Below the pieces are notes generated by a model that did no database searches, was not told the DNA's origin, and saw only the letters and a list, made by a program, of their open reading frames with translations. Shown here one piece after another: positions 53,464 to 63,904 of a stretch of DNA of 64,000 nt. Within the stretch, counting starts at the first letter, position 1; every line of letters starts with the position of its first letter. A program made the position numbers and the translations under genes. Source of the DNA: RH-AL1 sp050013235 (GTDB lineage: Bacteria; Pseudomonadota; Alphaproteobacteria; Rhizobiales; Beijerinckiaceae); NCBI GenBank assembly GCA_050013235.1, contig JBEKFQ010000002.1:51429-115428 (forward strand), in the 5' to 3' direction.

Positions 53464-54012
53464 TTGTCGACTCACCACAACCCAAGCGCCCGCGCTGTCA
53501 AGACCATCCACGTCATTCAAGGCGAGCATAAAATTAGCCGCGATTCCGACGTTTGCCTGGTCACCATTCTTGGGTCCTGTGTCGCGGCTTGCATTCGCGA
53601 TCCCGTGGCAGGAATTGGGGGGATGAACCATTTTCTTCTTCCAGGCGGCGATGGCACCAAGGCGTCCGACGCCGAGCGGCACGGCGTCCATCAAATGGAG
53701 CTTCTGGTCAACGCGCTTTTGGCCCAGGGGGCCTCACGCAGGCGGCTTGAAGCGAAGCTTTTCGGTGGCGCAAAAACCATAGCCGGGCGTGCCGATGTCG
53801 GGTCCATGAATGCCGATTTTGCCGCCAGCTTTCTTCGCCGGGAGCAAATCGCGATGGTGGGCGAGTGCTTGCGGGGTAATTTGGGACGCCGCGTTCAATA
53901 TTGGCCGATTTCCGGCCGCGCGCGCCGCAGTTTCTTGGATTACGCGCAGGATTCGAATTTGCCCGTGGCTCCCTTTGTGCCCACGTCGAGCGGATCGTTG
54001 GAATTGTTTTAG
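53464..54012 (+). CDS. cheD: Chemotaxis receptor deamidase CheD, TTG start
   Basis: CheD deamidates receptor glutamines. The 182-residue protein has the catalytic Cys in LVTILGSCVAACIRDP, the active-site His in GMNHFLLP, and KLFGGAKTI. No ATG is available in the proper place, and GGGCGGG precedes the TTG, so the TTG start is likely. It follows cheY by 20 bp. Confidence 0.93.
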   Translation: MSTHHNPSARAVKTIHVIQGEHKISRDSDVCLVTILGSCVAACIRDPVAGIGGMNHFLLPGGDGTKASDAERHGVHQMELLVNALLAQGASRRRLEAKLFGGAKTIAGRADVGSMNADFAASFLRREQIAMVGECLRGNLGRRVQYWPISGRARRSFLDYAQDSNLPVAPFVPTSSGSLELF

Positions 54013-54287
54013 CCCGTTTGCGGATCCCGGAGCCTCCGGGGTTCGCGAACGCTTGAGGAGGCGGTTTACGAGAGGCCGGTCCAGCGGCTGGCTTCTTAAA
54101 ACGGTTCAGGTGGTTGGCGTCAAATCAAAGCGGCGGAAGCCCGCGGCAAGTCATCCGTGAGAGGTAATGGCCATCCGGCCGTTAGAGGTCACGGTTCTTT
54201 CGCGGTGCGTAGACAAGAGGAACTGGAAATTCTCGCGCCATTGCGGGGCGTTTATTGTAACTATTGGCGGATGGGGCGTGGGAACTC

Positions 54288-54674
54288 ATGAATAATCGAG
54301 CAATCGGAGGGCGCCAGATCGTGCTCGAGGATCAAAACGGCACCAACCTTTCCGCGCTTCTTGATCGGATGCAGGTGGAAGTCGATTCCCTCGTCGACAT
54401 GGTCGGTGCCATGCAGACCGGCCTGTCTCCCATGATTGTCGACAAAGCCGGCAGTGATCCCGCCGCCTTTCGTCACGCCCAAAATATCGATCTCGTTTGG
54501 CAAATTCTCGGAAGTTTATCGCTCCTGCTCGAGGCGCTGAAAGGCGACAATGTCACGCATCATCCCGTTAATATCGATGCGGCCGTCAGTCACATTCCCC
54601 TAGCAAATCTCGCGGCCCGGCTGCGCGGCAAGCCCACGCTCGTGCCTGTCGGGGATGACTTGGATTTGTTTTAG
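54288..54674 (+). CDS. cheT: CheT-like putative CheY-P phosphatase, end of the chemotaxis operon
   Basis: The 128-residue helical protein matches by position and by pattern the CheT protein of Sinorhizobium meliloti, the last gene of that che operon. Residues 64-84, AQNIDLVWQILGSLSLLLEA, carry DxxxQ (Asp68, Gln72), the phosphatase motif of CheZ, whose E. coli site QDFQDLTGQVI has the same spacing. It should speed CheY-P decay. The ATG at 54288 has GGGA ahead; a TTG at 54264 is an alternative. Identity rests on motif and location, not on full alignment. Confidence 0.62.
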   Translation: MNNRAIGGRQIVLEDQNGTNLSALLDRMQVEVDSLVDMVGAMQTGLSPMIVDKAGSDPAAFRHAQNIDLVWQILGSLSLLLEALKGDNVTHHPVNIDAAVSHIPLANLAARLRGKPTLVPVGDDLDLF

Positions 54675-54795
54675 AGCGTCTTCCATAAAAGGCGCCGCCG
54701 TTCGTGGGCGGGAGCGCGCTCGTTTCCGGTCAAATTTTGAGTCTTCGAATGAGCGGACACAGGGCCTCGGCGTTTGGGCTTCTTGCCGGCTCGGG

Positions 54796-55011
54796 TCAAT
54801 AATGCGGTGGCGGCGGCTCCTGCCCTGCCGGGGGTGCCGTGCCGAGATCACGAAGTCTGCCGTCGAATTGCGCGACCTGCCGGACGAGGCTGTCGATCTG
54901 GCGCCATTGGGCCATAATTGTGGCATTTAGATCCTCGATGACTTGATCCTGATGTGTCACCCGCATCTCCAGCGTATCGATGCGGCGGCTAAGGGCGTCG
55001 TGATGGGTCAT
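54796..55011 (-). CDS. slyX: SlyX family protein
   Basis: The 71-residue protein is one coiled coil, RRIDTLEMRVTHQDQVIEDLN, then IDSLVRQVAQFDGRLRDL, with a Pro/His C-terminal tail ending PPPPHY, the SlyX hallmark. GGAG lies before the ATG at 55011. The function of SlyX is not known. It converges on the che operon. Confidence 0.9.
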   Translation of the reverse strand: MTHHDALSRRIDTLEMRVTHQDQVIEDLNATIMAQWRQIDSLVRQVAQFDGRLRDLGTAPPAGQEPPPPHY

Positions 55012-55149
55012 GGGACTCTCCAGTCGGGAAAGGCAGGAGATAGACCTTTTTGCCAGGAAAAGCCTCAGGGCCAGGGAAAATGGAAACAGATTTAGCGAAA
55101 CCGTTTTAGATTGCATATCGTTAGGGAATGCTCCCCGGGAGCCGCGTCC

Positions 55150-56457
55150 TCAACCGAGACCCGGCAGGACGACGCCTAAAGTTTGTAAGATGAGGATGAC
55201 GTTCAGCGCGAGGATGATCCCGGCGCTCGCGAAAGCCGCGGCTTGGACAAGTGCGCTATTGGCGAAGCTCCCCATGATGTCCCGCCGCCCGGTGAACAAG
55301 ACGAGAGCGACCATGGGAACGGGTAGTGCAAGGCTGAGGACGACTTGGCTGTAAACAAGGGCATCTGTCGCGTTGACCCCAAGTCCGGCGACTATGAAAG
55401 CGGGAATCATGGTCACGAGGCGGCGAAACCAGACCGGGATTTGGTAGCCGGTAAAGCCCTGCATGATGAGCTGTCCAGCCATCGTGCCGACCACGGAGCT
55501 TGAAATGCCCGAGGCGACCAAGGCGAGAAGGAAGAAGCCGGCGGCGCCTCTTCCTAAGAGAGGGCCCAAAGTGTGATAGGCGGTTTCGATGCTGGCGATA
55601 CCGCTGTTCTTCTCATGAAAAGCACTGGCCGCCATGATGACCATGGCCATGTTCACGAGGCCTGCGACGGTCAAAGCGACGACGACTTCGCGATTGGAGA
55701 AGCGCAGAATTTTGCGCCGCTGACGGTCGTCTCCACTTGGCGCGCGGGCCTGTGTCAAGCCTGAGTGGAGGAAGAGCGCATGCGGCATGACCGTGGCGCC
55801 GATAATTCCGACGGCAATGGTCAGCGCCGCGGCGTCTGGTAGCTTTGGGATGGCTGTGCCAAGCGCGGCGCTGGTCCAATCGACCGGCGCGATGAAGAGT
55901 TCGACGAGGTAACTCATGGCGATCAGGCCGATCAAGCCGCCAATGATCAGTTCGAGCGGGCGGAATCCTTTCCTTTCCACCATTAAGATAGCGTAAGTGA
56001 CGGCGCCTGTGATGACCATGCCGGTCATCAAGGGCAGTTTGAAGAGAAGCGCGAGACCGATCGCCCCGCCGAGAAACTCCGCGAGGTCCGTTGCCATGGC
56101 GGCAATCTCGCTGACGCCCCACATGGTCAGGACGGCGGCTGGCGGGTAATGCGTCCGGCAAAGTTCCGCGAGGTTACGTCCCGTGACGATCCCAAGTTTT
56201 GCGGAGAGCGCCTGAAACAGCATGGCGATCATATTGGCGAGCAGGACAACCCAGAGCAGGCCGTAGCCATATTTGGAACCGGCTTGAATGTTTGTCGCGA
56301 AATTGCCAGGATCCATGTAGGCGATGGAGGCGATCACGGCGGGCCCGGCAAAGAGCAAGACGGCGCGTATGCCGCCCTTGCGCCGGCCAGACAAAATGTC
56401 GCCGATGTCGCGCGCCACGTGTTCGCTCATCGTGCGTTTCATAATGGCATCGGCCAC
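55150..56457 (-). CDS. mntH: Manganese transporter MntH (Nramp family)
   Basis: The 435-residue H+-coupled transporter has 11 membrane segments with the Nramp metal-site motifs: DPGNFATN in segment 1 and MPHALFLHSGLTQAR in segment 6. The Asp-Pro-Gly and Met-Pro-His residues select Mn2+. A 16-bp inverted repeat upstream is a likely MntR site and mntR is the next gene on the other strand. The TTG or ATG choice is clear: the ATG at 56457 precedes a normal start region. Confidence 0.95.
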   Translation of the reverse strand: MADAIMKRTMSEHVARDIGDILSGRRKGGIRAVLLFAGPAVIASIAYMDPGNFATNIQAGSKYGYGLLWVVLLANMIAMLFQALSAKLGIVTGRNLAELCRTHYPPAAVLTMWGVSEIAAMATDLAEFLGGAIGLALLFKLPLMTGMVITGAVTYAILMVERKGFRPLELIIGGLIGLIAMSYLVELFIAPVDWTSAALGTAIPKLPDAAALTIAVGIIGATVMPHALFLHSGLTQARAPSGDDRQRRKILRFSNREVVVALTVAGLVNMAMVIMAASAFHEKNSGIASIETAYHTLGPLLGRGAAGFFLLALVASGISSSVVGTMAGQLIMQGFTGYQIPVWFRRLVTMIPAFIVAGLGVNATDALVYSQVVLSLALPVPMVALVLFTGRRDIMGSFANSALVQAAAFASAGIILALNVILILQTLGVVLPGLG

Positions 56458-56486
56458 GGCCTCGCTCCTCGACGGTTGGATATTAA

Positions 56487-56502
56487 TGTAGCGTAGGCTA
56501 CA
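56487..56502. promoter_or_regulatory. Putative MntR operator upstream of mntH
   Basis: A 16-bp inverted repeat tgtagc-gtag-gctaca lies 30 bp upstream of the mntH start. The E. coli MntR box has the same layout, (a)catagc-N4-gctatg(t), with identical tagc/gcta cores and spacer. Together with the adjacent mntR gene this is strong circumstantial support that MntR with Mn2+ represses mntH here. Confidence 0.72.
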
Positions 56503-56678
56503 CCTCGGTCAATAGACATTATTCTAATGCCTTGGGTATATCAGCCTAGGGAATACCGGGTCTTGGGGTCATATGCGAGCGCGGTGAATGCGACCTGCGC
56601 TGGACATTCATGCGAACGATCAGCTTACCCCAGCGTGAAAAGAGCTTATGATAACGGGACTTGATCGATTTGCCATGA

Positions 56679-56864
56679 GAGCGTGTCCCGAAAAAGTTGC
56701 AGACTTTTTCGATCGAGGACACGCTCCCACTTTTTTGGAAGAGCGTGTCCCGAAAAAGTTGCAGACTTTTTCGATCGAGGACATGCTCTCACTTCTTTGG
56801 AAGAGCGTGTCCCGAAAAAGTTGCAGACTTTTTCGATCGGGGACATGGTCCCACTCTTTGGAAG
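56679..56864. repeat. Three tandem 62-bp palindromic units
   Basis: Units begin at 56679, 56741 and 56803 with a fixed period of 62 bp. Each has outer arms gagcgtgtcc / ggacacgctc and an inner perfect stem cgaaaaagt / actttttcg with loop tgcag, joined by atcga, followed by a 14-bp tail. Only a few bases differ between units, mostly in the outer right arm (acacgctc, acatgctc, acatggtc). They are the best-preserved members of the interspersed family also found at 3400 and 43612. Confidence 0.92.
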
Positions 56865-56967
56865 AGATCGATTTCTTATTGTTTTGGTGGAAACACCAAA
56901 GCGGTAAGCGTTTGACCGCGGCGGGCCGTCCTGACGGGCCGGTTTTGAAATTATCGGGGATTGCGTG

Positions 56968-57435
56968 ATGCGACGATCTGCTCAGAGTCCGAAGCGTGAG
57001 GTTCAGGTTATGCCGGCGGAGCCAACGCAAGCCCGCCGCTTCGATCAGGCGCGCAAAGCCCGGTCCGCCGCGCTTTTGGAGGATTATGTCGAATTAATCG
57101 CCGATCTCATGGCGGCGACGGGCGAAGCGCGCGCCACGGATATCGCCAAACGCCTAGGCGTGACCCATCCCACCGCGATCAAAACCATCGCGCGTTTAAA
57201 ACTTGCGGGCCTCGCGACCTCGCGTCCCTATCGCGGAGTGTTCCTCACCGAAGCCGGCGCCGATCTCGCGAAGCGGATGAAGGCGCGTCATCGTCTTGTC
57301 GTCGATTTCTTGATAGAAATCGGCGTCCCGTTGGAGGCTGCCGAGTCTGACGGAGAGGGGATCGAACATTATGTGTCGGAGGTGACTCTCAAGGCATTTG
57401 GACGGTTTATCCGGAGCCGTAGCCGGCAAGTCTGA
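56968..57435 (+). CDS. mntR: Manganese-dependent repressor MntR (DtxR family)
   Basis: The 155-residue DtxR-type repressor matches MntR: LEDYVELIADLMAATGEARATDIAKRLGVTHPTAIKTIARLKLAGL covers the winged helix; MKARHRLVVDFLIEIGV and GIEHYVSE supply the metal ligands (His, Glu, His). With Mn2+ bound it represses mntH. ATG at 56968 follows GGGGA seven bases ahead; a GTG just before it is an equal alternative. Confidence 0.93.
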   Translation: MRRSAQSPKREVQVMPAEPTQARRFDQARKARSAALLEDYVELIADLMAATGEARATDIAKRLGVTHPTAIKTIARLKLAGLATSRPYRGVFLTEAGADLAKRMKARHRLVVDFLIEIGVPLEAAESDGEGIEHYVSEVTLKAFGRFIRSRSRQV

Positions 57436-57590
57436 ATGAACCGGCGATGCTTTTGTGAAGCACAAAACGGCCATATCGCGATCTCCAAAAAGCCTGTCGC
57501 ATCATTAAACATCATTTTGCCGGCACAGGTGGAACGAGAGCGAAGCTGCGTAGTTATCTGCGCGGCCGGCGATTCCGGAAAGGCGGGGAG

Positions 57591-57830
57591 ATGTTTTTGC
57601 GCAAGCTGAAATCGCAAGACCGGGATATCGTTGCCGGTGAAATGCCGGTCTTTGCCGTCCAAGAGGCAAAACATGGCTGGCAGGTTCACATCACATGGCC
57701 AGGCGGCGAGGAAGGCCCTTCGATCGATTTCGTGTCGCGGGGCGACGCGGAAATGTGGATCACGCGGGACGCGCGGGAATGGCTAGGCCGTCTCAAGGCC
57801 CTCAGCAAACCCCCATCGATGTGGTCCTAG
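57591..57830 (+). CDS. Small conserved-type hypothetical protein
   Basis: The 79-residue product is soluble and not recognised. It contains GWQVHITWPGGEEGPSIDFV, then DAEMWITRDAREWLGRL. AAAGG lies seven bases before the ATG and codon use resembles nearby genes, so it is probably real. No operon partner is seen. Confidence 0.6.
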   Translation: MFLRKLKSQDRDIVAGEMPVFAVQEAKHGWQVHITWPGGEEGPSIDFVSRGDAEMWITRDAREWLGRLKALSKPPSMWS

Positions 57831-58313
57831 GAGAATTTTCGAGAATGGTCTCGTCGAAACATAAATAGGAATCGATATGAAGATTTTGTGCAACGCAATC
57901 CTTGTTTAAGGGCTTGGTTTGTTGAGGGCTTGGTTTGCTTAGGGATTTGATGGCGCCGGGAGCCATACCTTCGACGGGCGTTTTTTTTGTTTTGGATAAA
58001 ACGTTTACGGTTCCTCTTAGGATCGGCGGCCATTTTCCCGCCGCCACCGTCCGGGTCCTGGGACATGTTTCACCGCGCCTTGCAATGGCCAAGCTTAATG
58101 CGCGGAGTGCCGCGTAGCGCCAAATCCGGAACGGGCATGCCGGAACGCCTCATCCCGCGAAATACGCGAACGATCGGGAAGTTTCCCGCCAGATGCCCTT
58201 TGGGAAGGCCCGTAAAGCTTTGCCGGGCTGGTTAAGGCTTCGGTACCAGTTGGGGCGTACACTCGCGTAAGCTGGCGCAAGGCCAGGATTGACTTAAGCG
58301 TTTGGGGGACACC
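57831..58313. other. Intergenic region with a short tandem repeat
   Basis: About 480 bp hold no gene I can support. Positions 57909-57940 contain a 16-bp unit (agggcttggtttgttg) in two nearly identical copies followed by the start of a third. The right end should hold the promoter of the CBS gene. Confidence 0.5.
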
Positions 58314-58994
58314 ATGCGCGTCGATGAAATCATGACGAAAACCGTCGAGACGATCAGGTCCGACGCCACGATTTACGAGGCGATCACGAAACTCGTTCAG
58401 CATCGCATTAGCGGTCTGCCGGTGGTCGATGGCGCGGGTAAGCTTGTCGGCATGGTGACGGAAGGCGATTTGTTGCGCCGCGCGGAGCTTGGCACCGCGC
58501 ATAAGCACCGGGAGTTGCCGGGGCTCTTCGGCGGCCGCGACCGGGTCGTCCATGAGGAGGCCAAGGATTACGTCCGCGACCATTCCAAACGGGTCTCGGA
58601 CATCATGACGCGCAACCCCGTCTCCGTCCACGAGTCGACAGCTCTGAGCGAAGCGGTGGCTTTGATGGAGCAGCATGGGATTCGGCGGGTGCCGGTGGTG
58701 ACTTTGGGTGGTTTGGTCGGGATCCTAAGCCGGAGCGATTTGGTCCGGCATCTCGGCAATCTGATGCGCGGCAGCGCCATGTTGCGCCGCGATGATGAAG
58801 AGATTCGCACCGAAGTGCTGGAGGAGTTGAACCGGCAGGTCTGGTTCAAGAAGTGTAAAATCAATGTGGCGGTCCACGATGGCCATGTCCGCTTCGCCGG
58901 GACATTGCATGATGGCTCCATCGGAGCGGCGTTGCGCGTCGCGGCGGAAACCGTGCCCGGTGTCATTTCCGTCCGGGTACCCATCGCTTCTTAG
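58314..58994 (+). CDS. CBS-pair and BON domain protein
   Basis: The 226-residue protein has two CBS motifs forming a Bateman pair (VDEIMTKTVETIRSDATIYEA with ISGLPVVDGAGKLVGMVTEGDLL, and VSDIMTRNPVSVHESTALSE with IRRVPVVTLGGLVGILSRSDL), then a BON domain (VLEELNRQVWFKKCKINVAVHDGHVRFAGTL). CBS pairs bind adenosine ligands such as AMP or ATP; BON domains bind membranes or partner proteins. A GGGGGA sequence precedes the ATG. The binding partner is unknown. Confidence 0.9.
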   Translation: MRVDEIMTKTVETIRSDATIYEAITKLVQHRISGLPVVDGAGKLVGMVTEGDLLRRAELGTAHKHRELPGLFGGRDRVVHEEAKDYVRDHSKRVSDIMTRNPVSVHESTALSEAVALMEQHGIRRVPVVTLGGLVGILSRSDLVRHLGNLMRGSAMLRRDDEEIRTEVLEELNRQVWFKKCKINVAVHDGHVRFAGTLHDGSIGAALRVAAETVPGVISVRVPIAS

Positions 58995-59003
58995 ATGGAA
59001 AAA

Positions 59004-59027
59004 CCGCCGGATGAGATCATCCGGCGG
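59004..59027. terminator. Bidirectional terminator between CBS and SWIB genes
   Basis: An 11-bp perfect stem (ccgccggatga and its complement, 2-base centre) lies 9 bp after the CBS gene. An A run on its left makes a T run for the - strand, so it terminates the SWIB gene transcript and can also stop the CBS gene. Confidence 0.8.
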
Positions 59028-59091
59028 CTCAAACGAGTGGAATGGAGGCCGAAGCGCCCATTCGAAAGAACTTCAGCCCCACTAAACTCTA

Positions 59092-59208
59092 GAGCGTTTT
59101 TCACAAAAGCCGTTGACATTCGTGAATGAAAAAATTGCCCTAACGTCTTATAAAGAGAGCGGTTTTTAATCGCTTCGGTGTTTCCACCAAAGCGGAAAGT
59201 GCTCTAGT
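59092..59208. repeat. Compound interspersed repeat
   Basis: This 117-bp element begins tagagcgtttttcacaaaag and ends ccaccaaagcggaaagtgctctag, overlapping the end of the SWIB gene by a few bases. It combines an AT-rich left half with the second module (cttataaagagagcggtttt, cggtgtttccaccaaagcgg) seen also at 12443-12680 and 56862-56910. It supports the idea that the repeat family is a mosaic of exchangeable modules. Confidence 0.65.
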
Positions 59209-59545
59209 GGAGATGCTTGGCGATGTATTTGTTCATTTCGAACATGGTGACTTTATCGACGCCGAAGACAGCTTTGAGCTTGGCGTCGGCGAGGATCTCG
59301 CGCTTGTTCGCCTCATTCTGAAGTTTGTTCTTCTTAATGTAATCCCAAACTTTTTTGACGACTTCGGTCCGCGGAATGGGGGCTGCCCCGACAACGGCCG
59401 CGAGTTCTTTTGAAGGCGTCAATGGCTTGGAAAAGGCGCTGGTCGCGGCGCCTTCGGCCTTTGGCTTGGTGGTCTTGGCCGCGGCTTTCGCGGGTGCTTC
59501 CTTCGCAGCCGCCTTAGCCGTTGGTTTTTTGCCTGCGTCGCTCAT
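59204..59545 (-). CDS. SWIB/MDM2-domain protein
   Basis: The 113-residue protein has a Lys/Ala-rich basic N-terminal tail (AKAAAKEAPAKAAAKTTKPK), like histone H1-type tails, followed by a complete SWIB domain (FSKPLTPSKELAAVVGAAPI, VVKKVWDYIKKNKLQNEANK, FGVDKVTMFEMNKYIAKHL). SWIB domains are best known in eukaryotic chromatin complexes and chlamydiae; bacterial copies with basic tails may bind DNA. The ATG at 59545 has GGAGGGG before it. The stop lies inside a repeat. Confidence 0.88.
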   Translation of the reverse strand: MSDAGKKPTAKAAAKEAPAKAAAKTTKPKAEGAATSAFSKPLTPSKELAAVVGAAPIPRTEVVKKVWDYIKKNKLQNEANKREILADAKLKAVFGVDKVTMFEMNKYIAKHLH

Positions 59546-59980
59546 CCGTTTCCCCTCCGACATTTCCGGTCGCTCACGAGGAGCGCTGCCCCAACTAGAA
59601 AGCGGCATCTTCCTCTGACAAGGCCCAGACCGAACCTTAAGCCCGTGCTGCCGTCAAGCGTCCATGCTCTCTAATCCCTCTCAGCACCACGAAAATCGCG
59701 TTTCGACTGGGGAAAGCCTGCCAAAAGCCCCCGAATCGGGCCGTTTTCACAGGGCGGAGCGCCGGGAAGTCCGGTTTTTTTCCGGCGAGTGATTCTCTCC
59801 CGGCGGGTGATTCTAGGGGTCTAACGGGAGCGCCACGCCCTCTATCGCCTGACGCATGCCGTTTTCAACATCGAACCGTGCTTTCGGCCATGCATTTCCT
59901 GATTTGACGGGCTATAAGATGCCGTAATGAAAACGCAGGCTGGCTCTTGAAGCTTAGCCGCATGGAAAGCCCTGTAGAGA
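59546..59980. other. Intergenic region before gyrB
   Basis: About 435 bp separate the divergent SWIB and gyrB genes. A short 18-bp direct repeat (ccggcg-gtgattct at 59782 and 59800) is the only pattern seen. The promoters of both genes should be here. Confidence 0.45.
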
Positions 59981-62449
<2,469 letters not shown>

Positions 62450-62545
62450 CTGAATTTACGGGCGGAATTTGCGTCTCCGAGGTCAAAATATTGGCTCGAG
62501 CCGTTGGGCGGGCGCGCCTGATACCGGCTGAATGAGGGGAAAACC

Positions 62546-63121
62546 ATGCTCGTCCTCGTAATTGGAATTATCGTCTTTCTCGGCGTGCACACGCTGACGG
62601 CCTTACGCGAGACGCGAGCGAGCATCATCGAGAGGACCGGCCTTGGCGTTTACAAGGGTGTTCATTCGCTCGTGGCGCTTCTCGGCTTTGTCCTGATCGT
62701 TTGGGGGTTCTCCCATTATCGCGCGAGCGGCTTAGTCTCGGTCTGGTCGCCGCCGGTTTGGACGCGCCATCTGACCATCTTGCTCATGTGGTTCGCCTTC
62801 GTGGCGCTTGCCTGCGTGAACCCCGCGCCGAGCCGCATCCGGGGCTGGCTCCGCCATCCCATGCTCGTGGCCATAAAAATCTGGGCGCTGGCGCATTTGC
62901 TCGCCAACGGCGATGCCGGCGGCCTGCTGTTGTTCGGATCCTTTTTGGCCTGGGCGGTCTTCGATCGCATTGCCCTCAAGAAACGCGGCGACCTGGGCGC
63001 GCCCCGGATCTCATCCTTTACGAGCGCGGATGCCATCGCCGTCGCTGTTGGAACCGCGGCTTATGTGGCGATGATATTCCTGCATCCTATTCTGATCGGC
63101 GTACCGGTGATCGTTCGCTGA
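62546..63121 (+). CDS. NnrU-like integral membrane protein
   Basis: The 191-residue protein has six membrane segments and the NnrU family features: GVHTLTALRETRASIIERTGLGVYKGVHSLVALLGFV, then NPAPSRIRGWLRHPML and the AHLLANGDAGGLLLFGSFLAWA block. NnrU genes were first seen with denitrification clusters, but this copy stands alone, and many Rhizobiales have it without nitrite reductase. The ATG follows GAGGGG. Function is unsettled. Confidence 0.88.
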   Translation: MLVLVIGIIVFLGVHTLTALRETRASIIERTGLGVYKGVHSLVALLGFVLIVWGFSHYRASGLVSVWSPPVWTRHLTILLMWFAFVALACVNPAPSRIRGWLRHPMLVAIKIWALAHLLANGDAGGLLLFGSFLAWAVFDRIALKKRGDLGAPRISSFTSADAIAVAVGTAAYVAMIFLHPILIGVPVIVR

Positions 63122-63131
63122 GCGGCGCCGG

Positions 63132-63686
63132 CTAGCCCAATTCCGATTTCACTTCGCGTAAAATCTCATCGGCGAGGCCGTCGTCGTCGACGGCCCGCGC
63201 CAGAATCAGCGCCCCCACCATCGACGCCAGCATACGGATCGCATCGCCCCTGGCGTCCTGCTTTCTTGGCCAGGGGAAGTGACGCGTAAACGTGTCGACA
63301 AACGCCTTGAGATGGATGGTGAACGAGCGCTTGACCTCGGGCTCCCGGCTGATCTCGCAGGCCAATGCCGCCATCAGGCAACCCTGTCCAGGACCGTTGC
63401 GGTGGTCGGCCGACAGATAGCGCGAGACATAGGCGGCGCGTCCCTCTTTGGTCTCCGGCATACCGCAGAGATCCTCCAAGCTCTTTTCCGACGCATGGGC
63501 GATGCCTTCGGCCATGAGCGCCTGTTTCGACGCGAAATGGTTATAGAACGGGCCGTGCGTCAGGCCTGTCGCCTTCATGATTTCCCCGACGCTCACGCCC
63601 GTGAAGCCACGCTCCCGGAAGAGACGCGCGGCCTCGTCGAGGATGCGTTGGTGCTTCTCCGCTGTTTCCGATGCGGGATACCGCAT
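63132..63686 (-). CDS. TetR-family transcriptional regulator
   Basis: The 184-residue repressor has an N-terminal TetR helix-turn-helix (KHQRILDEAARLFRERGFTGVSVGEIMKATGLTHGPFYNHF) and a ligand domain of the AcrR/NemR-like C-terminal type (GQGCLMAALACEISREPEVKR), the pattern of small electrophile-sensing repressors. AGGAG seven bases before the ATG at 63686 sets the start. A strong operator palindrome lies upstream. No target gene other than itself or the IS element is nearby. Confidence 0.88.
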   Translation of the reverse strand: MRYPASETAEKHQRILDEAARLFRERGFTGVSVGEIMKATGLTHGPFYNHFASKQALMAEGIAHASEKSLEDLCGMPETKEGRAAYVSRYLSADHRNGPGQGCLMAALACEISREPEVKRSFTIHLKAFVDTFTRHFPWPRKQDARGDAIRMLASMVGALILARAVDDDGLADEILREVKSELG

Positions 63687-63755
63687 GTTCGATCTCCTGT
63701 CGGGCAAATCCCCCGCGCTTGACACCATACATGATGTCTGTCATGCATTCAAATA

Positions 63756-63781
63756 TCAAACATGATGATCATCATGTTTGA
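63756..63781. promoter_or_regulatory. Perfect 26-bp palindromic operator upstream of the tetR gene
   Basis: A perfect 26-bp palindrome with half-site tcaaacatgatga, centred between 63768 and 63769, lies 70 bp upstream of the TetR-type start. Its length fits two TetR dimer half-sites. A looser related repeat (acatgatg...catg) occurs at 63728-63748, closer to the gene. Autoregulation is the likely use. Confidence 0.78.
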
Positions 63782-63904
63782 ATCCGGCGGAAGCCAAATT
63801 GTGGGAAATGAGAAGTCAAATCAAAAGGTTCGATGCGGGTCCGCTTTCAAAGCCGCCCAGCCTCGTCGCCTTTGCCGCGCTAAGTGTCCGTTCCAAAAGT
63901 TGTT

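Larger units (their letters stand above)
56458..56967. other. Divergent mntH-mntR region with three tandem repeats
   Basis: About 510 bp between mntH and mntR hold the MntR-type operator at 56487-56502 near mntH, then three tandem 62-bp palindromic units at 56679-56864 followed at once by the second repeat module (ttggtggaaacaccaaagcgg). No gene is present, although the tandem units by chance read as an open frame in several phases. Confidence 0.75.

Noticed and set aside
56679..56864. CRISPR array
   Set aside because: The three units follow one another without unique spacers and each is a self-complementary hairpin; no cas gene is near.
56620..57030. Short open frames with repeated EKVADFFDRGHA-like residues through the tandem units
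   Set aside because: The repeat peptide comes only from translating the 62-bp palindromic units, which are open in several phases on both strands; no ribosome site supports them.
62546..63121. Denitrification cluster because of the NnrU-like gene
   Set aside because: No nitrite or nitric oxide reductase or NnrR-type genes are nearby; stand-alone copies are common.
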